36,462 nt of DNA, from positions 1 through 36,462 of the forward strand of contig CAMYFZ010000012.1 of the NCBI GenBank assembly GCA_947255165.1. The letters run 5' to 3'. The DNA comes from an uncultured Varibaculum sp. Lineage in GTDB: Bacteria; Actinomycetota; Actinomycetes; Actinomycetales; Actinomycetaceae. The notes under the pieces were generated by a model. That model was not told the origin of the DNA and made no database searches. It was given only the letters and a program-made list of their open reading frames with translations. The number at the start of each line of letters is the position of its first letter. Within the stretch, counting starts at the first letter, position 1. Of the stretch, positions 17,050-25,009 are shown in pieces. A program made the translations under genes and the position numbers.

Positions 17050-17893
17050 GGGCTATAACCTCGCGCGCCAACTGCCGGTAAGCGGCCGCCCCCGGATGGG
17101 AAGGCGCAAAAGTAGTTATCGGTTCGGTTGCCACCGAGGCATCGGGGAACTTCACAGTCCGGCGGATAACTGTCTGATAGACCCGGTCTCCAAAGGCTTC
17201 TTGCAGCCGCTCCATGACTTCTCGCGAATGTAGCGTCCGGGTATCAACCATGGTAGCCAAAATGCCGTCGATTTTTAGTTTCGGGTTCAGACGATCCCGC
17301 ACTTTTTCAATGGTTTCAACTAGCAGCGCCACCCCGCGCAGGGCAAAAAATTCGGTTTCCATGGGGATTATGACCCCGTGGGCCGCGGTCAGGGCATTCA
17401 CCGTGAGCAATCCCAGGGAGGGTTGGCAGTCGATCAAAATAACGTCGTATTTTTCGCTAACCGGATGGAGGGCGCGTGCGAGTGCCATTTCCCGGGCGAC
17501 CTCGTTAACCATTTGAATCTCGGCGGCCGAAAGATCAATATTGGCCGGTACCAGATCCATGCCTGCAATCGCGGTGGGGTGAATAATCTGCTCCACGGTT
17601 ACGTTACGATCCAGGAGCACATTGTAAATAGTGGCGTCCAGGTCGTTGCCGTTTACCCCCAGCCCGGCAGTGGCTGCGCCTTGGGGATCGAAATCAACGA
17701 TCAGCACTTTGCGCCCATACTCTGCTAGCGAGGCCGCCAAGTTAATGGTGGTGGTAGTTTTACCCACCCCACCTTTTTGGTTGCACATGGCAATAATCCG
17801 CGCGGGCCCATGGGAATCAAGGGGCGCAGGCGCGGGGAACTCCGCATCTTTCGGGGTCGGCGGGGGCATCAAACCTGGTTGAATCTCACTCAC
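17033..17893 (-). CDS. parA: ParA/Soj-family chromosome partitioning ATPase
   Basis: 286 residues. The deviant Walker A box NQKGGVGKTTTTINLAA is followed by VDFDPQGAATAGLG, IDCQPSLGLLTVNAL and a switch region, the Soj/ParA layout. The N-terminal 40 residues are Pro-rich. There is no parB next to it; this is the ParA-like protein that precedes scpA-scpB in actinobacteria (as in mycobacterial Rv1708 to Rv1710), distinct from the parAB pair near the origin. The GTG at 17893 has TATCGT 7 nt upstream and AAGG directly adjacent, too close to act as a normal ribosome site, so a leaderless start is possible. Confidence 0.93.
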   Translation of the reverse strand: MSEIQPGLMPPPTPKDAEFPAPAPLDSHGPARIIAMCNQKGGVGKTTTTINLAASLAEYGRKVLIVDFDPQGAATAGLGVNGNDLDATIYNVLLDRNVTVEQIIHPTAIAGMDLVPANIDLSAAEIQMVNEVAREMALARALHPVSEKYDVILIDCQPSLGLLTVNALTAAHGVIIPMETEFFALRGVALLVETIEKVRDRLNPKLKIDGILATMVDTRTLHSREVMERLQEAFGDRVYQTVIRRTVKFPDASVATEPITTFAPSHPGAAAYRQLAREVIARGDAA

Positions 17894-18326
17894 CCTTATA
17901 ACGATATGACAAGCTGAGAAAAAATGTTACCAAGCGGCGCTCCCGTAAACTTTTTCCCGACTCGCTAACGTGAAATCGGTATCTCGCTACTCGCATATAA
18001 AAACACAGGCGACAGTAACCATCTAGATAGAGATTTGAAAGTAGTCATGAATCCCCAGGTACCGAAACTAACTTGCGGGAATGTGCAATAAAGCCCTCAT
18101 TCGAGCAACGGCACACAATGAGGAGATTATATTTTTCAGGCCAGCCGCGATGCTTTAGTGCGGAGACTCGATTTTTTCGAGTAGGCACAGAGCAGGTAAG
18201 AAGTGGGGCTCAGATTTTATCCGAGTAGGTGCGGTGGGCATAAGAATTCGGAAAATGCTGGGGCATTTTTCGAATTCTTGGGCAGGAGGAAAAATCTGAG
18301 CCCCACGCAACGCACTCCCACAACCG
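17894..18326. other. 433-bp gap between parA and xerD
   Basis: No gene is supported here. The right third holds the second nested hairpin element. Also present are an inverted repeat CCTCATT/AATGAGG (18095-18101 with 18117-18123) and a small hairpin ACTCGA/TCGAGT (18166-18182). A 14-codon frame at 18047-18091 on the plus strand has no good ribosome site. Confidence 0.6.
18203..18306. repeat. Nested hairpin element, copy 2
   Basis: A perfect 16-bp outer stem (18203-18218 with 18291-18306) encloses a 17-bp inner stem with one G-T pair (18242-18258 with 18263-18279) and a TGGG loop. The unpaired left strand (18219-18241) begins ATCCGAGT and contains GG and GGG tracts, and the right strand (18280-18290) reads GGGCAGGAGGA; both closely match copy 1, whereas much of the stem sequence does not. 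On the minus strand it begins about 20 nt after the xerD stop codon, so both copies sit in the same place relative to a gene end. Confidence 0.8.
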
Positions 18327-19280
18327 CTACCGAGCACGCGGATGGGTCTCTTGATACACCTCGCGCAACAAAGTAGCAGTGACCTTGGTATATATCTGGG
18401 TGGTGGTTACATTCACGTGACCGAGCAGTTCTTGTACTACCCTAACGTCCGCGCCGCCCTCTAACATATGGGTAGCGAAGGAATGCCGCAGGCTGTGGGG
18501 AGAAACCGGCGTTTTTATCCCCGCTTTTTCCGCGGCTTCGCGAATAATATTCCAGGTGCTCTGGCGAGAAAGACGCCCTCCCCGCAGATTCAAAAACAAC
18601 GCGGAACTACCCCGGCCTTTTTGCGCGAGCTGCGGGCGGGCGCGTACCAGATAGGCATCTAAAGCCTTGACCGCGTATTCTCCTAGCGGTACTAGCCGCT
18701 GTTTATTACCTTTGCCGGTCACGGTAACTAGGGTAATCGGGTTTTCTTCCGGCATATCACCTGAGCTATCAGCTAAAACCCCTAAATCGTCAACGTCAAG
18801 GGCACACACTTCACTCACCCTAGCTCCCGAAGCATAAAGGGTTTCTAGTAGCGCCCGCGAACGCAAGGAGGCGGCATCTTCCCCGCTAAACGCTTCCAGC
18901 AGGGCGCGAGTCTGGGTGATGCTGAGCGCTTTAGGCAACGGTCGCGCCAAGCGGGGATTTTCCAGGTTTTCCGTGGGGTCGATGCTGCTTAAGCGCTCGT
19001 TTACCGCAAAGCCGTGGAATCCGCGCAGGGAGGCCATTAGCCGCGCGATTGACGAGGTTGCCAAGGGGTTTTTCCCATCTTCCCCGGCAGCGGCTGCCTG
19101 CAAGAATGCCCGCAAAGTTTCCGGAGTAATTTCTGCTAACACATGAATACCGGCGCCCGCTAGATATTCGTGGTAACGCGCCAGGTCGCGTCGGTAGGAA
19201 CCGACAGTGTTATTGGATAGTCCGCGCTCAATCGCCAGGTGATCTAGATATGCCCCGCTCGCCTGCTCGATTTCATCCAT
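18327..19280 (-). CDS. xerD: Tyrosine recombinase XerD
   Basis: 317 residues. An N-terminal SAM-like DNA-binding domain (YLDHLAIERGLSNNTVGSYRR) precedes the catalytic domain, which has the full active-site set: Arg in SGARVSEV, Lys in GKGNKQR, H262-x-x-R265 (HSLRHSFATHML), H288 (LLGHVN) and nucleophile Y297 (TTTQIYT). It resolves chromosome dimers with XerC at dif. The chromosomal setting beside parA and scpAB, without a transposase or integrase partner, supports a housekeeping Xer protein rather than a phage integrase. The ATG at 19280 has TAGACT exactly 6 nt upstream and no Shine-Dalgarno. Confidence 0.95.
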   Translation of the reverse strand: MDEIEQASGAYLDHLAIERGLSNNTVGSYRRDLARYHEYLAGAGIHVLAEITPETLRAFLQAAAAGEDGKNPLATSSIARLMASLRGFHGFAVNERLSSIDPTENLENPRLARPLPKALSITQTRALLEAFSGEDAASLRSRALLETLYASGARVSEVCALDVDDLGVLADSSGDMPEENPITLVTVTGKGNKQRLVPLGEYAVKALDAYLVRARPQLAQKGRGSSALFLNLRGGRLSRQSTWNIIREAAEKAGIKTPVSPHSLRHSFATHMLEGGADVRVVQELLGHVNVTTTQIYTKVTATLLREVYQETHPRAR

Positions 19281-19286
19281 GTATTT

Positions 19287-19292
19287 AGTCTA
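19287..19292 (-). promoter_or_regulatory. Leaderless -10 box of xerD
   Basis: TAGACT on the minus strand lies exactly 6 nt before the ATG at 19280. No -35 of good match is seen. Confidence 0.6.
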
Positions 19293-19404
19293 GAGGGCGC
19301 ATCCACTTTTACCTTGCCTCCCCTGCGTCAAAAGTTATTTTCCGGCGCGGCTTCGCTTCCCGGGTGATAATAGAAGCACCGTTAATTTTTAGGAGTGACC
19401 ATTT

Positions 19405-19692
19405 ATGGCTTTATTCGCCGTCGAATATTTTTACGATCCCGCCGCCGCTTCGCAAATGGATGAGGTTCGCCCTGACCACCGCGCTCACTTGCGGGGCCTG
19501 CATGCTCAAGGCGTAGTAAAACTGGTGGGATCCTGGGTAGATGATCCCCATCCGGGCGCGCTCATCGCAGTAGAAGCCGAATCTAGCGAGGACGCCTTGG
19601 GAGCTTTAGCGGAGGATCCGTTTTTCCTGGCAGGTTTCATCACCGAGCGCAAAGTACATCAATGGAATGTAATCATCGGGGAAATCGCCTAG
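19405..19692 (+). CDS. YciI family protein
   Basis: 95 residues matching the YciI/YCII fold, a small ferredoxin-like dimer: opening FAVEYFYDP, the conserved His-Asp pair in RPDHRAHLRGL and GSWVDD, GALIAVEAES and DPFFLAGF near the end. Members are thought to be small enzymes or accessory domains, but the substrate is unknown. TAGGAG lies 9 nt before the ATG. It is a single-gene plus-strand unit between xerD and the AAA/DUF4143 gene. Confidence 0.85.
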   Translation: MALFAVEYFYDPAAASQMDEVRPDHRAHLRGLHAQGVVKLVGSWVDDPHPGALIAVEAESSEDALGALAEDPFFLAGFITERKVHQWNVIIGEIA

Positions 19693-19834
19693 TCAAAGCC
19701 CTGTTAACGACGCCTGGAGTTACTAGAGCCAGAGGGCATGCCCCTATAAGTATTAACCCCCTACGCCACCTGCAGGGATTTTATACTCCCCTGCTCCCTC
19801 TGCCTCATCACCTGCTGCGCTGATGCAGAAACAT

Positions 19835-21118
19835 TTAAGGTCTGAGGGAGGTGGCTGGAATTATGTAGATTCCGGTTCCTTTATCTTGCATTACGGATTG
19901 AAGGTGTCCAACGATAATCCCCATCACCTTCGGCTTCTTTTTCGCGTATTGGTAAAAGCGAGTAAGACTGGTTATTGCGTCACCGATGCTGCCATCACTT
20001 AACTTAATTTCGAAAGCCGCATAGTCGCCGTTCTTAAACTCGAGGATGGCATCTACTTCATCACCCAAAGCATTGTCGCGGAAATGGAAGAGATGCCCCC
20101 CGTAGTAATCCGCATAAATTCGTAAATCCCGCTCGACAAGTGCCTCAAATAGAAGCCCAAAAGTTTCATGGTCATGCAGCAATTTTTCAACATTGAGCCC
20201 CAGGCTTGCACAACAAAGAGAAGGATCCACCAGATGTCTTTTGGCTGTTTTTCCAATCCTCGCTGAAGAGCGGTAATTAAGACTAAAGGCTTCCTGATTT
20301 GCGGTCAGATATAAACTGTCGAGGACAGCGAGATATTCTGCTACGGTAGCACGACTTTCGATTAATTCATCTTGATTTTCATATTCTTCAATATCTTTAA
20401 CCAGGGTTTTGTTTCCTACTAAAGTTGACTCATTTCTGGAAAGCGAACGTAAAAGCATACGCATCTTGTGCGGGTTACGTTTCTTCCCTGCCCCTTCATG
20501 CATATCTTTAGTTACCAAGGAATCAATATAGCTCTCGGGAATAACTCCGCAATCTTCTTCAGCGGTATAGATGTTTTCTGGCCATCCACCTCTAACAATG
20601 AGGAGAGCCAGTTTTCCCAACTCCACCGGGCCTACATAACCTGTGTCAACAGTTCCTTGTAATAGTCCCGACAAGGATACTTCCCCGGTGGAATCACCTG
20701 ATTCATATAGACTCATGGGATGCATGCGCAGGGTTACTATTCTTCCTACCCCGGAGTGGAATACTTTGTGCGTACCTTCATTGACTTTCAAAGCGGTTGA
20801 ACCGGTGAGAATAAATTTCCCCTTTTCCCGGTCTGTGTCACACTCATGCCGTACTGCATCCCAAATCTCGGGAACAATCTGCCATTCATCAATCAATTGC
20901 GGACTTAGGTGAGTAAAAATGTATTTGGGATCAACCATTGCCAGGTCACGCTGACTTCGATCCGTTACATAACTGGCGCTATTTGCGTGTGCCAAACTCG
21001 TCCAGGTCTTACCGCACCACTTCGGCCCCTCAATAGATACAGCTCCGAAGATATCTAAATATCTTGCGATTTTTTCGTCAATAAGTCTTGAGCAATATCC
21101 CTCTTTCTTTAAGCTCAT
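19835..21118 (-). CDS. AAA ATPase with C-terminal DUF4143 nuclease-like domain
   Basis: 427 residues. The N-terminal AAA_14 domain has Walker A GPKWCGKT (31-38), Walker B LIDEWQ (75-80) and sensor-1 ILTGST. The C-terminal DUF4143 domain has a restriction-endonuclease-like pattern, D356 followed by E370-I-K372 (EIK) in AFEIKLSDG. This is a large, often multi-copy bacterial family with no firm function. The gene has more A+T and more rare-looking codons than its neighbours and sits between conserved genes, so it was probably acquired. The ATG has GGAGGTAAGGGG directly upstream. A promoter with three tandem repeats precedes it. Confidence 0.9.
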   Translation of the reverse strand: MSLKKEGYCSRLIDEKIARYLDIFGAVSIEGPKWCGKTWTSLAHANSASYVTDRSQRDLAMVDPKYIFTHLSPQLIDEWQIVPEIWDAVRHECDTDREKGKFILTGSTALKVNEGTHKVFHSGVGRIVTLRMHPMSLYESGDSTGEVSLSGLLQGTVDTGYVGPVELGKLALLIVRGGWPENIYTAEEDCGVIPESYIDSLVTKDMHEGAGKKRNPHKMRMLLRSLSRNESTLVGNKTLVKDIEEYENQDELIESRATVAEYLAVLDSLYLTANQEAFSLNYRSSARIGKTAKRHLVDPSLCCASLGLNVEKLLHDHETFGLLFEALVERDLRIYADYYGGHLFHFRDNALGDEVDAILEFKNGDYAAFEIKLSDGSIGDAITSLTRFYQYAKKKPKVMGIIVGHLQSVMQDKGTGIYIIPATSLRP

Positions 21119-21136
21119 CCCCTTACCTCCAAAGGA

Positions 21137-21165
21137 AGTCTACCTGGGAATTGAGCACTTTTCAA
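21137..21165 (-). promoter_or_regulatory. Promoter of the AAA/DUF4143 gene
   Basis: On the minus strand TTGAAA (21160-21165) and TAGACT (21137-21142) are separated by 17 nt, a near-consensus pair. The predicted start, about 7 nt after the -10, gives a leader of about 12 nt that is almost only the ribosome site. The -35 lies inside the first 23-bp repeat. Confidence 0.7.
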
Positions 21166-21210
21166 GCAAATCAATGTGCACTTTTCAAGCAATTCATTGA
21201 GCACTTTTCA
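21151..21210. repeat. Three 23-bp tandem repeats upstream of the AAA/DUF4143 gene
   Basis: The unit TTGAGCACTTTTCAAGCAA plus four bases recurs with starts at 21151, 21174 and 21197, an exact 23-bp period; the third copy is shortened. Copy 1 overlaps the -35. The core TTGA-N7-TCAA is a short inverted repeat, as expected of a binding site for a dimeric regulator. Confidence 0.8.
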
Positions 21211-21298
21211 GAGATTGTTCTTATGAACGATCACTGGCAAGATAAAGCTGATAGCGGGTTTGTAGGTGTATCTAAAACAGCGCTAGAGGCTAATAACG

Positions 21299-22375
21299 CT
21301 AGACGTTAAATTTGAATTCGACTACGTCGCCGTCTTGCATCACGTATTCTTTGCCTTCTTGGCGCAGTTTTCCAGCGTCACGAGCAGCGTGAATAGAGCC
21401 GAGTTCCACTAACTCATCGAAGCCAATAATCTCGGCTTTGATGAATCCGCGTTCGAAATCGCTATGGATTACCCCGGCAGCTTGAGGGGCAGTCCAACCT
21501 TTATGAATCGTCCAGGCCCTAGATTCTTTTTCCCCGGCAGTCAGGAAAGTTTGCAGCCCCAAAGTATCGAAACCAACGCGCGCTAACTGGTCGAGGCCGG
21601 ACTCGCTTTGTCCGGATTCTTCCAGCATTTCCCGGGCGTCCTCTTCATCTAGTTCGATTAGATCTGCCTCGAACTGGGCATCTAAGAAAATCGCTTTCGC
21701 CGGTGCCACCAGGTTTTCCAGCTCCGCTTGGCGCTCTTTATCTAAAATCTGATCGGCATCCATATTGAATACATAAATAAACGGCTTCAAAGTCATCAGC
21801 TGGAACTCTTTTAGCAGTTCCTTATCCAGTTCACTGTGGGCTGATAGCAACTGCCCGTCCTCTAAAATCTCCTGGGCTTTCTTTACCTCTGCTAGCACTT
21901 CTGGCGGGGTTTTCCGCCCGCGAACTTCCTTTTCCAGCCGCGGCACCGCTTTTTCTAAGGTCTGCAAATCCGCCAGGATCAGCTCGGTAGAAATGGTTTC
22001 AATATCGGAGGCAGGATCAATCTTGCCGTCTACGTGCACCACATCGGGGTCACTAAACACCCGGGTGACCTGGCAGATCGCATCGGCTTCCCGTATGTTA
22101 GCTAGGAACTGGTTACCCAGCCCTTCACCCTGGGAGGCACCTTTTACGATTCCCGCGATATCCACGAAAGAAACCGTGGCGGGCACAGTTTTCGCAGACT
22201 GGAACATTTCGGTAAGTTTCTTCAGGCGCGGGTCTGGCAGCGGCACCACTCCCACGTTGGGGTCGATAGTCGCGAACGGATAATTCGCTGCGAGTACGGT
22301 TGCGCGGGTGAGCGCATTGAACAAAGTTGATTTACCGACGTTAGGTAATCCTGCAATCCCAATTGTTAAAGCCAC
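21299..22375 (-). CDS. ychF: Redox-regulated ATPase YchF (Obg-like)
   Basis: 358 residues. The G-domain has [35 protein letters not shown] and the NMDAD motif (in place of NKxD) that gives ATP preference, followed by a coiled-coil hairpin and a C-terminal TGS domain ending MQDGDVVEFKFNV, the universal YchF ending. YchF associates with ribosomes and stress responses. The GTG at 22375 has TAGGGT exactly 6 nt upstream and no Shine-Dalgarno. Confidence 0.97.
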   Translation of the reverse strand: MALTIGIAGLPNVGKSTLFNALTRATVLAANYPFATIDPNVGVVPLPDPRLKKLTEMFQSAKTVPATVSFVDIAGIVKGASQGEGLGNQFLANIREADAICQVTRVFSDPDVVHVDGKIDPASDIETISTELILADLQTLEKAVPRLEKEVRGRKTPPEVLAEVKKAQEILEDGQLLSAHSELDKELLKEFQLMTLKPFIYVFNMDADQILDKERQAELENLVAPAKAIFLDAQFEADLIELDEEDAREMLEESGQSESGLDQLARVGFDTLGLQTFLTAGEKESRAWTIHKGWTAPQAAGVIHSDFERGFIKAEIIGFDELVELGSIHAARDAGKLRQEGKEYVMQDGDVVEFKFNV

Positions 22376-22381
22376 GCCTCT

Positions 22382-22387
22382 ACCCTA
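22382..22387 (-). promoter_or_regulatory. Leaderless -10 box of ychF
   Basis: TAGGGT on the minus strand lies exactly 6 nt before the GTG at 22375. It separates ychF transcription from the upstream esterase gene. Confidence 0.55.
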
Positions 22388-22424
22388 TCGAAGGGCGAAA
22401 GCGGCGGGAAATCTCGCAGAGAAA

Positions 22425-22474
22425 ACACTAGGAGGCCCGGCAATACCCCACACTAGGAGGCCCGGCAATACCCC
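22425..22474. repeat. Perfect 25-bp tandem duplication
   Basis: The 25 bases at 22425-22449 are repeated exactly at 22450-22474; the shared core is ACTAGGAGGCCCGGCAATAC. A degenerate third unit follows, overlapping the end of the esterase gene (GCTAGGCACCTCCGGTAAT). It lies between that gene and the ychF promoter, in a spot that may vary in copy number between strains. Confidence 0.85.
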
Positions 22475-22476
22475 CG

Positions 22477-23922
22477 CTAGGCACCTCCGGTAATAGTGTG
22501 CACAATTTCCATAACGGAGGTGTAGAACTCCCCCCAGCGATTTATAGGAAGCAACACCGCTACAATCACCAAAATCATGGCGCCGAGCGAGCCTGCGAGG
22601 GCCTTTAAAAAGGCGGCGCGGGTGGCGGTTTTCATCACTTTCGGCACCCGGCGAATCAGCGCGGCCAGACCCAAAATGGCGACCAAAGCCGCAACCAGGA
22701 TCGTCCCCCATCCCATCAGCGAGAATAGTCCCGGAGTAGTTTCCGGCAAGAGGGCAGAATCAGCGCCATTAATCTGCAAATTCTTGGGAGCCTCGCTGGT
22801 GCGCACTTGCTCCCACCAGCGGTATAGCTCTGGCATTTGTTCGCGCCAAGTAGCCCAGTTGTGTCCGCCCTCCGCCTTAATATGTAGTTGCAGACGGTCA
22901 CCGGCTTTGAAAGGAGCCCGCGCCAGATTCTTCGCCAGATGCAAAGAATCTCGATCCATTTGCGCCCCAAAAACGTACATATTTAGGGGCCAAGGACGGG
23001 GCTCACCTACCAGGTTCGACAGGGTATTGGCCTCGAAGGCGGCGGAAGTATGCCCTCCCCAAGATCCCACAATCGGTTGATCATAACCGGAGAGGACGGC
23101 GGAGACGCCAAAAACATCGCCGTAAGTAATCCCCAGGCGCCCGGCACAATAGGCGCCCGAAGAGTTCCCGGTAATCAGCCAGTCTTTTCGCTTATCGGAT
23201 ACATTCGGGAAAGTAGAACGCACCATTTTGGGAATATCGAAACTGAGCCAGGTCGCTGTCTGCGCCTTACCCGCTACATCTGCGCAGGTGGGAGCCTTAA
23301 GGTCTACATTTCCTTCCGGAATAACCGCGATAGTGGGGGCGATCTCGCCCCTGTCGATCGCCTTTTGGAGGCTGCCGGAAAAATCTAGGGCGAGGGCGAC
23401 CGAGACTGGAGACCCCGGATAGCCGTGCAGAAACTCTATTACGTTATAGGTTGTGGAGCGATCCGTAGGGTCATAGCCTTCGGGGGTCCACACCATTACT
23501 TTTTCTTTCACCCCGGATTTTGGCCCGGCGAACTCGGTGATGGCTCCGGCCTTTCCTCGCGGTTTGAACTGGGGTATCCATTCTTCTTGTCCCGGCAAGG
23601 CTGGTGCCGTTAAAGGATTTATTTTTTCTAAGTCTGCGGGCGCCCGCTTTTTTAGCAACCTTCCCCGCTGGGTATCGGTAATCTTCACCTTGGTGTTTTG
23701 CTGGTTGCTAAGCATCTGCCAGAGCTCGGTGGGAGTGGATACATACTGCATCGGTAGGTTGATAACCAGCCCAACCGCCACCACCTGCACCAGCGATACG
23801 GCCACCACTTTTAAGATCGCGCTTAGCCGCCGCGCAGACTTCGCAATCAGGAAGGGCAAGGAAAAAACTAACCCCAAGGCCACCAGGCAAACTGCTACTA
23901 CAAAAGGTACCGAAGTTAGCAT
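22477..23922 (-). CDS. Membrane-anchored alpha/beta-hydrolase esterase
   Basis: 481 residues. Two N-terminal membrane helices (about 5-28 and 36-57) precede an esterase-D/antigen-85-like hydrolase domain (about 130-385): VIEFLHGYPGSP is the oxyanion region, GNSSGAYCAG holds the nucleophile Ser in G-x-S-x-G form, and EGGHNWATW carries the catalytic His. Two more helices close the protein (about 400-425 and 440-462). The hydrolase domain should face outside. Related actinobacterial proteins are acyl- or mycolyltransferases and esterases; which applies here cannot be told. It starts 8 nt after the ispH stop, so it is probably in the ispH unit. Confidence 0.85.
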   Translation of the reverse strand: MLTSVPFVVAVCLVALGLVFSLPFLIAKSARRLSAILKVVAVSLVQVVAVGLVINLPMQYVSTPTELWQMLSNQQNTKVKITDTQRGRLLKKRAPADLEKINPLTAPALPGQEEWIPQFKPRGKAGAITEFAGPKSGVKEKVMVWTPEGYDPTDRSTTYNVIEFLHGYPGSPVSVALALDFSGSLQKAIDRGEIAPTIAVIPEGNVDLKAPTCADVAGKAQTATWLSFDIPKMVRSTFPNVSDKRKDWLITGNSSGAYCAGRLGITYGDVFGVSAVLSGYDQPIVGSWGGHTSAAFEANTLSNLVGEPRPWPLNMYVFGAQMDRDSLHLAKNLARAPFKAGDRLQLHIKAEGGHNWATWREQMPELYRWWEQVRTSEAPKNLQINGADSALLPETTPGLFSLMGWGTILVAALVAILGLAALIRRVPKVMKTATRAAFLKALAGSLGAMILVIVAVLLPINRWGEFYTSVMEIVHTITGGA

Positions 23923-23930
23923 CTTGGTCT

Positions 23931-24932
23931 CTAGCAGGTATGTCCGGGATCGTTAGTGCGCCGCCGATTATCGGTGGTGATTATCCCGGCTTCTTTAAGT
24001 TCTTTGCGTAGCGGCAATGGCAGTGCGAAAGTTACGGTTTCCCGGGCAGTTTCCACTTCCTCTACCTCGGCAAAACCCCACTGTGCCAGCTGCGCTAAAA
24101 CTTCCTTTACCAGCACTTCGGGCACGGAAGCTCCGGAGGTTAGCCCCACGGTTTCAACGCCGTCAAACCAGTCAGCTTCCATCTCTAGGGCTTTATCGAT
24201 ACGATAGGCGCGCTCAGCCCCGCCTACTTCTGCCACTTCTTTCAGGCGCACCGAGTTAGAGGAATTTGCAGACCCGACTACCACTACTACTTCGGCCTGT
24301 TCGGCAATCTTTTTTACTGCCCCCTGCCGGTTCTGGGTGGCAAAACAAATATCTTCGCTGGGGGGATCACTCAATTCGGGGAATCGTTCCCGCAGTTTCT
24401 CTACGGTTTCCCGAGTTTCATCCAGGCTCAAAGTAGTTTGCGATAGCCACACCACTTTTTCCCGGTCGCGCACCTTTACTTGGCTTGCGCTTTCGGGATC
24501 CCCCACTACCTGAATATGGTCGGGAGCTTCCCCTTGGGTGCCTTCTACTTCCTCGTGACCTTCGTGCCCCACCAGCACAATGTCATAGTCTGCTTTGGCG
24601 AAACGCAGGGCTTCGCGGTGAACTTTAGTCACCAAGGGGCAGGTAGCATCCACGGTTTTCAGTCCCCGCCGCTTAGCCTCTTCCCGCACCGCCGGAGATA
24701 CTCCGTGGGCGGAAAACACTACCCGGGCCCCGGTGGGGACTTCATCGAGTTCGGTTACAAAACGCGCACCCTTAGCGCTTAACTGTTCGACTACAAACTT
24801 GTTATGCACAATCTCTTTGCGCACATAAACCGGGGCTCCATAGAGCGACAAAGCTTTTTCCACCACGTCCACGGCGCGATCCACTCCCGCACAGTAACCG
24901 CGCGGGGATGCCAAGAGTACCTTTTTTGCCAC
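23931..24932 (-). CDS. ispH: 4-hydroxy-3-methylbut-2-enyl diphosphate reductase
   Basis: 333 residues. IspH makes isopentenyl and dimethylallyl diphosphate in the last step of the MEP pathway with a 4Fe-4S cluster. The three cluster cysteines are in [23 protein letters not shown] and [23 protein letters not shown] and [11 protein letters not shown] blocks form the substrate pocket. The GTG at 24932 has TAGGAT exactly 6 nt upstream and no Shine-Dalgarno. It is divergent from xseA across only 77 nt. The window also has a cis-prenyltransferase that uses isoprenoid products. Confidence 0.97.
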   Translation of the reverse strand: MAKKVLLASPRGYCAGVDRAVDVVEKALSLYGAPVYVRKEIVHNKFVVEQLSAKGARFVTELDEVPTGARVVFSAHGVSPAVREEAKRRGLKTVDATCPLVTKVHREALRFAKADYDIVLVGHEGHEEVEGTQGEAPDHIQVVGDPESASQVKVRDREKVVWLSQTTLSLDETRETVEKLRERFPELSDPPSEDICFATQNRQGAVKKIAEQAEVVVVVGSANSSNSVRLKEVAEVGGAERAYRIDKALEMEADWFDGVETVGLTSGASVPEVLVKEVLAQLAQWGFAEVEEVETARETVTFALPLPLRKELKEAGIITTDNRRRTNDPGHTC

Positions 24933-24938
24933 GTCCCT

Positions 24939-24944
24939 ATCCTA
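24939..24944 (-). promoter_or_regulatory. Leaderless -10 box of ispH
   Basis: TAGGAT on the minus strand lies exactly 6 nt before the GTG at 24932. The matching box for xseA is 53 nt away on the other strand. Confidence 0.6.
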
Positions 24945-24997
24945 CCCAGGTATATTTCTTCCCGCCGAACCGATGATTACTTCTTAGCAGCTGTGGG

Positions 24998-25003
24998 TAG
25001 AAT
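24998..25003 (+). promoter_or_regulatory. Leaderless -10 box of xseA
   Basis: TAGAAT lies exactly 6 nt before the GTG at 25010. It supports that GTG as the start over later in-frame candidates. Confidence 0.55.
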
Positions 25004-25009
25004 GAAGCG

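Noticed and set aside
18047..18091. 14-codon leader-peptide-like frame followed by an inverted repeat
   Set aside because: There is no good ribosome site, no downstream plus-strand gene to regulate, and the hairpin lacks a proper T-run.
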